DNA of 57,173 nt, taken from positions 1 to 57,173 of the forward strand of contig JAAENN010000339.1 of NCBI GenBank assembly GCA_024224295.1, read 5' to 3'. Position 1 is the first letter of the stretch. Every line of letters starts with the position of its first letter. Shown here piece after piece: positions 53,411-57,173 of the stretch. Both the position numbers and the translations under genes were made by a program. The DNA is from Shimia sp. Lineage in GTDB: Bacteria; Pseudomonadota; Alphaproteobacteria; Rhodobacterales; Rhodobacteraceae. The notes beneath the pieces were generated by a model. The model had not been told where the DNA came from, did no database searches, and saw nothing but the letters and a program-made list of their open reading frames with translations.

Positions 53411-54247
53411 TTAGCTTTCGTTGGAAACTGTTTCGCTCTCAATCGGGTTCTCACCCGTGTAGGTCCAGCGGTAATGCGGCGGGGTTGGGCCTTTGTTGCG
53501 CCCACCCTGCCCCATTTGCTCCCAGGCATGGGCAATCACGCCGACGGACCGAGACAAACAGAACAACCCACGCGCCAAAGGTCCGGCAAATCCCAATTCA
53601 GCGTAGGCCACCGCCGTGGCGCCATCGATGTTCATGGGCACCGGCTTGCCTTTGCGCGTGTTGAGGTCCGCCTGCATGGCGCGGCCGATGACGGCAAAGC
53701 GGCCAGAGACGACGCTCTGGCCGGCAGCGTCATCCACCAGCCCAAGCAAGCGCGGCGCGCGCGGATCTTCGGGCTTATGGAACCGATGGCCAAACCCGGG
53801 GATAAACTTGCCCCGCTCGGCCTGCCATTTGTCGATCATCTCTGCCGTGGAGGCTTGCAGATCCGCACCCCTTTGCACCGCGTCGTCAATCCATGTGTAA
53901 AGCTCTACGGCTTGCTCGCCTGCACCGCCGTGCACATCATCGAGAAAGTTCACCGCAGAAGCCATGGCCCCGTTGAGCCCCAACCCGCAAGTCACCGCCA
54001 TACGCGCGGCGGCAATTGATGGCGCTTGCGGACCATGATCCACCGCCGCCACCAAGGCGCATTCCAGCAGGCGCGCCTGCTCTGGCGTTGGCAGATCGCT
54101 GCGCGTCATCAGCCAGATCATCTGCGGAAAGGTCACATTGCCAATCAGATCTTGAATGTCGTGGCCGCGAAAGCGGATTTGGCCGGGAGCCATGTCGATG
54201 ATCGATGTTGACCACCAATCAGACACTTCCGAATTTGACTGGATCAT
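53411..54247 (-). CDS. Short citrate-synthase-family protein, putative citryl-CoA lyase
   Basis: A 278-residue protein, shorter than true citrate synthase but keeping its active-site framework. The three catalytic positions lie in VHGGAGEQAVE (His), GFGHRFHKPEDPRAPRLL (His) and PMNIDGATAVAYAELGF (Asp). Proteins of this size beside a CaiB/BaiF CoA transferase are usually called citryl-CoA lyase; cleavage or formation of a 3-hydroxyacyl-CoA-type substrate is equally possible. Its start overlaps the CaiB stop by four bases (ATGA), so the two function together. Controlled probably by the divergent IclR protein. Confidence 0.82.
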   Translation of the reverse strand: MIQSNSEVSDWWSTSIIDMAPGQIRFRGHDIQDLIGNVTFPQMIWLMTRSDLPTPEQARLLECALVAAVDHGPQAPSIAAARMAVTCGLGLNGAMASAVNFLDDVHGGAGEQAVELYTWIDDAVQRGADLQASTAEMIDKWQAERGKFIPGFGHRFHKPEDPRAPRLLGLVDDAAGQSVVSGRFAVIGRAMQADLNTRKGKPVPMNIDGATAVAYAELGFAGPLARGLFCLSRSVGVIAHAWEQMGQGGRNKGPTPPHYRWTYTGENPIESETVSNES

Positions 54248-55434
54248 ATTGCGCCACCTTCTTTCAGAGTTTCGATGTCGGCTACGGAAAGCCCGAGGCT
54301 ACCGTAGATATCGAGGTTGTCCTGCCCAAGTTCAGGCGGTGGGTGGTCCACGGTAAGAGGCGCGCCGTCGAGCTTCACGCCTGTGGTGACGACCTCAATG
54401 TCGCGCCCCACACCGGGCGCATCGGGGAAACGATGCAGGAAACCGCGATCTGCGATTTGCGGCATGCCCAGCACCTCTGGCACAGTAAGAACGGCCCCGG
54501 CGGGTACGCCGATCTTATTAAGCTCCTTTGCCCAATCCCTCGCTGGTCGTGTTGTCAGAACCGTTTCCAGCTCAGCCTCTAAGGTCAGTCGGTTTTTTTT
54601 GCGAGCCTCCCGGGAGGCATATTCCGGACGGTCACGCAGAGCAGCGAGACCAAGATGGTCCGTCAACAACACCCATTGCTCGTCTTTATTGGCGGCGATG
54701 TTGATCAATCCTCCGCTTGCCTCAAACGCTCCAGAGGGTGCAGAGGTGGGGTTTTCGTTGCCATTGGCCTGCGGCGTGACACCGGCAATCAAATAGTTGG
54801 ACACGGCCCAACCCATAGTGGCCAACACAGATTCCAACATGGAAACATCGATGAAGGTGCCGCGCGGACGGGCGTTGAGCGCGGCGGCAATGGCAAAGGC
54901 CGCGGTGACGCCGCCCACCGTATCGGCAATGGGATAGCCCACCCGCAACGGTGCGCTGTCCGCGTCGCCGGTGACCGACATCACCCCGGAGGTGCCTTGG
55001 ATGATCTGATCGTACGCCGGGCGGTGTTTCCACGGGCCATCTTGGCCAAAGCCGGAAATGGCGCAGTAAATCAGGTCTGGCTTGATCTCTTTCAGACGGT
55101 CATACCCGACGCCCAACCGGTTCATCACGCCGGGGCGGAAGTTCTCCACAACCACATCCGCGGTGGCGACAAGCTTCTCAAACAGCGCTTTGCCATCCGG
55201 ATTTTTCAGATTAACCGTGATCGATTTTTTGCCTGCGTTTTGGGCAAGAAAGGACACACCCATGTTGTTTTGGCTTAATTCGGGATCTGCCCCCAACTGC
55301 CTCGCAAGGTCGCCGCGCGCCACCGCTTCGACCTTAATCACTTCGGCCCCCATATGGGCCAGTTGGTGACAGGCAAAAGGGCCTGCAAGCACGTTGGTAA
55401 GGTCCAGAACGCGAATGTCCGTGAGTGGTTTCAT
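54244..55434 (-). CDS. CaiB/BaiF-type (class III) CoA transferase
   Basis: Transfers CoA between carboxylic acids. ATG 55434 gives 396 residues; the longer open frame upstream would overlap the IclR gene. Family motifs: MKPLTDIRVLDLTNVLAGPFACHQLAHMGAEVIKVEAVARGDLARQLG, ADVVVENFRPGVMNRLGVGYDRLKEIKPDLIYCAISGFGQDGPWK and RPAYDQIIQGTSGVMSVTG. The catalytic aspartate lies in TFIDVSMLESVLA. Coupled to the downstream citrate-synthase-like gene, it may supply that enzyme's CoA thioester. Confidence 0.93.
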   Translation of the reverse strand: MKPLTDIRVLDLTNVLAGPFACHQLAHMGAEVIKVEAVARGDLARQLGADPELSQNNMGVSFLAQNAGKKSITVNLKNPDGKALFEKLVATADVVVENFRPGVMNRLGVGYDRLKEIKPDLIYCAISGFGQDGPWKHRPAYDQIIQGTSGVMSVTGDADSAPLRVGYPIADTVGGVTAAFAIAAALNARPRGTFIDVSMLESVLATMGWAVSNYLIAGVTPQANGNENPTSAPSGAFEASGGLINIAANKDEQWVLLTDHLGLAALRDRPEYASREARKKNRLTLEAELETVLTTRPARDWAKELNKIGVPAGAVLTVPEVLGMPQIADRGFLHRFPDAPGVGRDIEVVTTGVKLDGAPLTVDHPPPELGQDNLDIYGSLGLSVADIETLKEGGAI

Positions 55435-55475
55435 GGGGTGTCCTTTCGCCTTGGGAGCTAGACGTGCGACCCAAT

Positions 55476-55520
55476 GAGTGCAACACATGGGGAAAGTTGT
55501 TGCGCAGAGTGGAACACATG
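55476..55520. promoter_or_regulatory. Direct repeat between caiB-like and iclR-type genes
   Basis: GAGTGCAACACATG (55476-55489) and GAGTGGAACACATG (55507-55520) differ at one base and start 31 bp apart, about three helical turns. The second contains the IclR start codon. Likely binding sites for the IclR protein itself. Confidence 0.5.
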
Positions 55521-56195
55521 CCTGAAAACCGCGTGGAATCCGTTGAGAAAGCCTTGTCGATTCTGGAGGCGTTTTCAGCTGATCGTCGCTCACTCACGCT
55601 GACAGAAATCGCCAAGGAAACCGGGCTTTACAAAAGCAATGTCTCGCGATTGGCAGCGTCACTGGAACGGTATGGCTATCTCAAGCGCGATACGGACCGG
55701 CGGTTTCGGCTTGGTCCCGCGCTTTGGCGCTTGGGCACACTGTATCGGCGTAACTTTGAGATGGGGGACGCGATCCGGCCTGTGTTGCGCCAACTGGTGG
55801 CGGAGACAGGTGAGACTGCATCTTTCTATGTGCTCGATCAGGATGAGCGGCTGTGCCTTTATCGTGAGAACTCCCCTGAGCCCGTGCGCCACCATTTGGA
55901 CGAAGGGGCGCGACTGACCCTGCGCGCGGGCGCGGCGGGGCATGTGCTGGCAGCTTATAGTTTGCAAGAAGCTGCAGCGACGGCGCGATTGAAGGCAGAT
56001 GGCAGTTGCACCTCGGCCGGCGAGCGCAATCCACACATTGCTTCAGCGGCGGCGCCAGTTGTCGATGCCACTGGGCAGTTTCACGGAGCCTTGGCGGTGT
56101 CGGGGCCGTTGGAACGGCTTAGAAGCGATGCGCTGGAAATGGCCCGGCTACGGGTGTTGCTGGAGGCCCAAGGGCTGGGCCGCGACATTCTTTAG
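55518..56195 (+). CDS. IclR-family transcriptional regulator
   Basis: A 225-residue regulator. ATG 55518 sits at the start of PENRVESVEKALSILEAFSADRRSLTLTEIAKETGLYKSNVSRLAASLERYGYLKRD, the winged helix-turn-helix. The effector-binding domain follows (RPVLRQLVAETGETASFYVLDQDERLCLYRENSPEPVRHHLDEGARLTLRAGAAGHVLAAY; SAAAPVVDATGQFHGALAVSGPLERL). It is divergent from the CoA transferase operon, which it probably controls, sensing an acid substrate. Its stop codon overlaps the stop of the minus-strand small gene. Confidence 0.92.
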   Translation: MPENRVESVEKALSILEAFSADRRSLTLTEIAKETGLYKSNVSRLAASLERYGYLKRDTDRRFRLGPALWRLGTLYRRNFEMGDAIRPVLRQLVAETGETASFYVLDQDERLCLYRENSPEPVRHHLDEGARLTLRAGAAGHVLAAYSLQEAAATARLKADGSCTSAGERNPHIASAAAPVVDATGQFHGALAVSGPLERLRSDALEMARLRVLLEAQGLGRDIL

Positions 56196-56335
56196 AGGAA
56201 CAGCAGGTCGATCGCCGTCAGGATCAGGAACACTGGGGCCGAGATCACGGTGGCCAAAAGCACGGCGCTGGCCTTGGTCCATTTCACAGTGGGCGCAAAT
56301 TGCCCCATTACGGCGGATTGTTTTGACTTTCTCAT
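56192..56335 (-). CDS. Small membrane protein, 47 residues
   Basis: A short frame read on the minus strand. It starts MRKSKQSAVMGQFAPTVKWT, continues ASAVLLATVISAPVFLILTA and ends IDLLFL*. It has a basic N-terminus and a single membrane helix. The ribosome-binding site is weak (AAAGA). The design and the neat stop-to-stop overlap with the iclR gene favour a real gene, but conservation needs checking. No family recognised. Confidence 0.55.
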   Translation of the reverse strand: MRKSKQSAVMGQFAPTVKWTKASAVLLATVISAPVFLILTAIDLLFL

Positions 56336-56381
56336 TCTTTCATTAACCATGAATTAGGTTTCAGATGCGTTAATGGTGGAC

Positions 56382-57173
56382 ATGTTGGATGTCTCCCTCC
56401 CCCTCCCTGCGTGCCCCCTGCAGCAAAGCGATGAATACCGTCAGGCGTTGTCCTTGACGGAAACGCAAACAAAGACGTTAAGCGACGGCACATTGGTGCT
56501 GCGCCGCAAGATTGGTGGCGTGAATATCGCCATGTTGCCGCGTGCCACGATTGAGAAAGCCAGCCTGCCCGATTTGATCCGCGAAGCGGGCTTGCGGCGC
56601 GAGGTGCTGGTGATCAACCCCGACCATCCCGCGCCTTGGCTGGGCAACCTTGGGGCGGTGCCGGTGATGACGCCAACCCATGTGGCGGAACTGGATCTGA
56701 CCGGAGAGCTGCGCGGGAAACTGCATCAAAAGTGGCGCAACCGATTGGTGTTTGCCGAAGGCCAAGGCCTGCGCGTGACGCGCCAAAACCTACCGATCAA
56801 ACCCGACAACTGGATATTGCAGCAGGACACGCAGCAACAGGCAGCGCGCGGTTATGCGACATGGTCAGATGCACTGACGCTGGCCTACAGCAAGGCCAAT
56901 CGCGGCAACGCAAAACTGTTTACCGCCTTTGATGGCAAAGAGCCTGTCGCGGCGATGCTGTTCCTGTGTCACGGCGACAGCGCGACCTATCACATCAGCC
57001 ACACCACGGAATCCGGCCGCGCAGCCAGCGCGCATAACCTGCTTTTGTGGGAAGGCATGACCTGGCTGGCGAGCAAAGGCGTGACCACGCTGGAACTGGG
57101 TCAGGTGGATACAGAAAAAGGCGCCGGGCTGGCGCGGTTCAAACTTGGCACTGGCGCAACCCTGCGACCACTG
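56382..57173 (+). CDS. GNAT/FemAB-like acyltransferase, 5' part
   Basis: An open frame of 264 codons that runs off the window. The start is ATG 56382; ATG 56373 (MVDMLDVS) is an alternative. The N-terminal half has ETQTKTLSDGTLVLRRKIGGVNIAMLP. The second half looks like the acetyltransferase-like fold: LDLTGELRGKLHQKWRNRL, RGNAKLFTAFDGKEPVAAMLFLCHGDSATYHISHTTESGRAASAHNLLLWEGMTWLASKGVTTLELGQVDTEKGAGLARFKLGTGA. The closing block is very typical of FemAB-like or peptidoglycan/acyl-transfer GNATs in which the acceptor is unknown. Product length cannot be given. Confidence 0.8.
   Translation, partial: MLDVSLPLPACPLQQSDEYRQALSLTETQTKTLSDGTLVLRRKIGGVNIAMLPRATIEKASLPDLIREAGLRREVLVINPDHPAPWLGNLGAVPVMTPTHVAELDLTGELRGKLHQKWRNRLVFAEGQGLRVTRQNLPIKPDNWILQQDTQQQAARGYATWSDALTLAYSKANRGNAKLFTAFDGKEPVAAMLFLCHGDSATYHISHTTESGRAASAHNLLLWEGMTWLASKGVTTLELGQVDTEKGAGLARFKLGTGATLRPL

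Noticed and set aside
56343-56357. TTAA-N7-TTAG, CtrA-like site
   Set aside because: One mismatch, close to a start codon; such matches are expected by chance several times in this window, and no cell-cycle gene is next to it.
1-57173. CRISPR array, prophage, insertion sequence or toxin-antitoxin locus
   Set aside because: No regularly spaced repeat array, transposase, integrase or phage structural gene was seen on either strand.

Overview
The window looks like a chromosomal segment from a marine Roseobacter-group member of the Rhodobacteraceae (Alphaproteobacteria). The grounds are the moderately high GC, an rpoD with a long acidic insert, a four-subunit sarcosine oxidase operon, a putA without an N-terminal DNA-binding domain next to an Lrp-type regulator, a MetR/metF pair, KpsC/KpsS-type capsule genes, and a LexA-type site of the alphaproteobacterial form GTTC-N7-GTTC. 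The species cannot be named from the sequence alone. Almost everything is housekeeping or catabolic. No phage, transposase, plasmid or CRISPR signature was seen.

Layout. 1-7.2 kb: the 5' part of an ECF sigma factor gene, then riboflavin genes (ribE on one side, nrdR-ribD on the other) separated by an opposite-strand capsule cassette (kpsS, a Wza/KpsD-like lipoprotein, kpsC). 7.4-9.7 kb: yjbQ, three tandem copies of a small lipoprotein gene, and an hlyU-type gene behind rpoD. 9.7-20.8 kb: a long minus-strand run made of soxB, an unknown periplasmic protein, soxD, soxA, soxG, a small secreted protein, dnaG, rpoD and hlyU, preceded by an outer-membrane barrel gene. 20.9-26.3 kb: glutamate dehydrogenase with a small partner, then a three-gene TadG/TadE-like cluster. 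26.3-32.4 kb: a membrane protein, an aldo/keto reductase, an agmatinase-family enzyme, an SOS-controlled ImuA-like gene, TetR/SDR and an MFS transporter. 32.5-41.4 kb: metG, a 51-residue membrane protein, tRNA-Leu, a TPR protein, the Lrp regulator and putA, a frameshifted rhomboid gene, a GFA-family gene and an inositol monophosphatase. 41.5-49 kb: a CurA-like reductase, a Hint-domain protein, metR/metF, a thioesterase, dtd, phnA and glpK. 49-57 kb: an acyl-CoA synthetase, an ABC exporter, tRNA-Gly, an IclR-controlled CaiB/citrate-synthase-like pair, a 47-residue membrane protein and the start of an acyltransferase.

The catabolic content (sarcosine oxidase, proline to glutamate, glutamate dehydrogenase, ureohydrolase, glycerol kinase, acyl-CoA ligase, CoA transferase) fits a heterotroph using osmolytes and amino acids. 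Sarcosine oxidase makes 5,10-methylene-THF, the substrate of the MetF encoded 25 kb away.

The observations most worth following are: the ImuA-like gene with a LexA site inside a promoter that would give a leaderless mRNA; the unknown cysteine-rich secreted protein inserted in the sarcosine oxidase operon; the tandem lipoprotein triplet; two dispersed intergenic repeat families, one built from 11-bp units; a perfect terminator lying inside the first codons of kpsC; the one-base frameshift in the rhomboid active-site motif; and two tiny membrane-protein genes.
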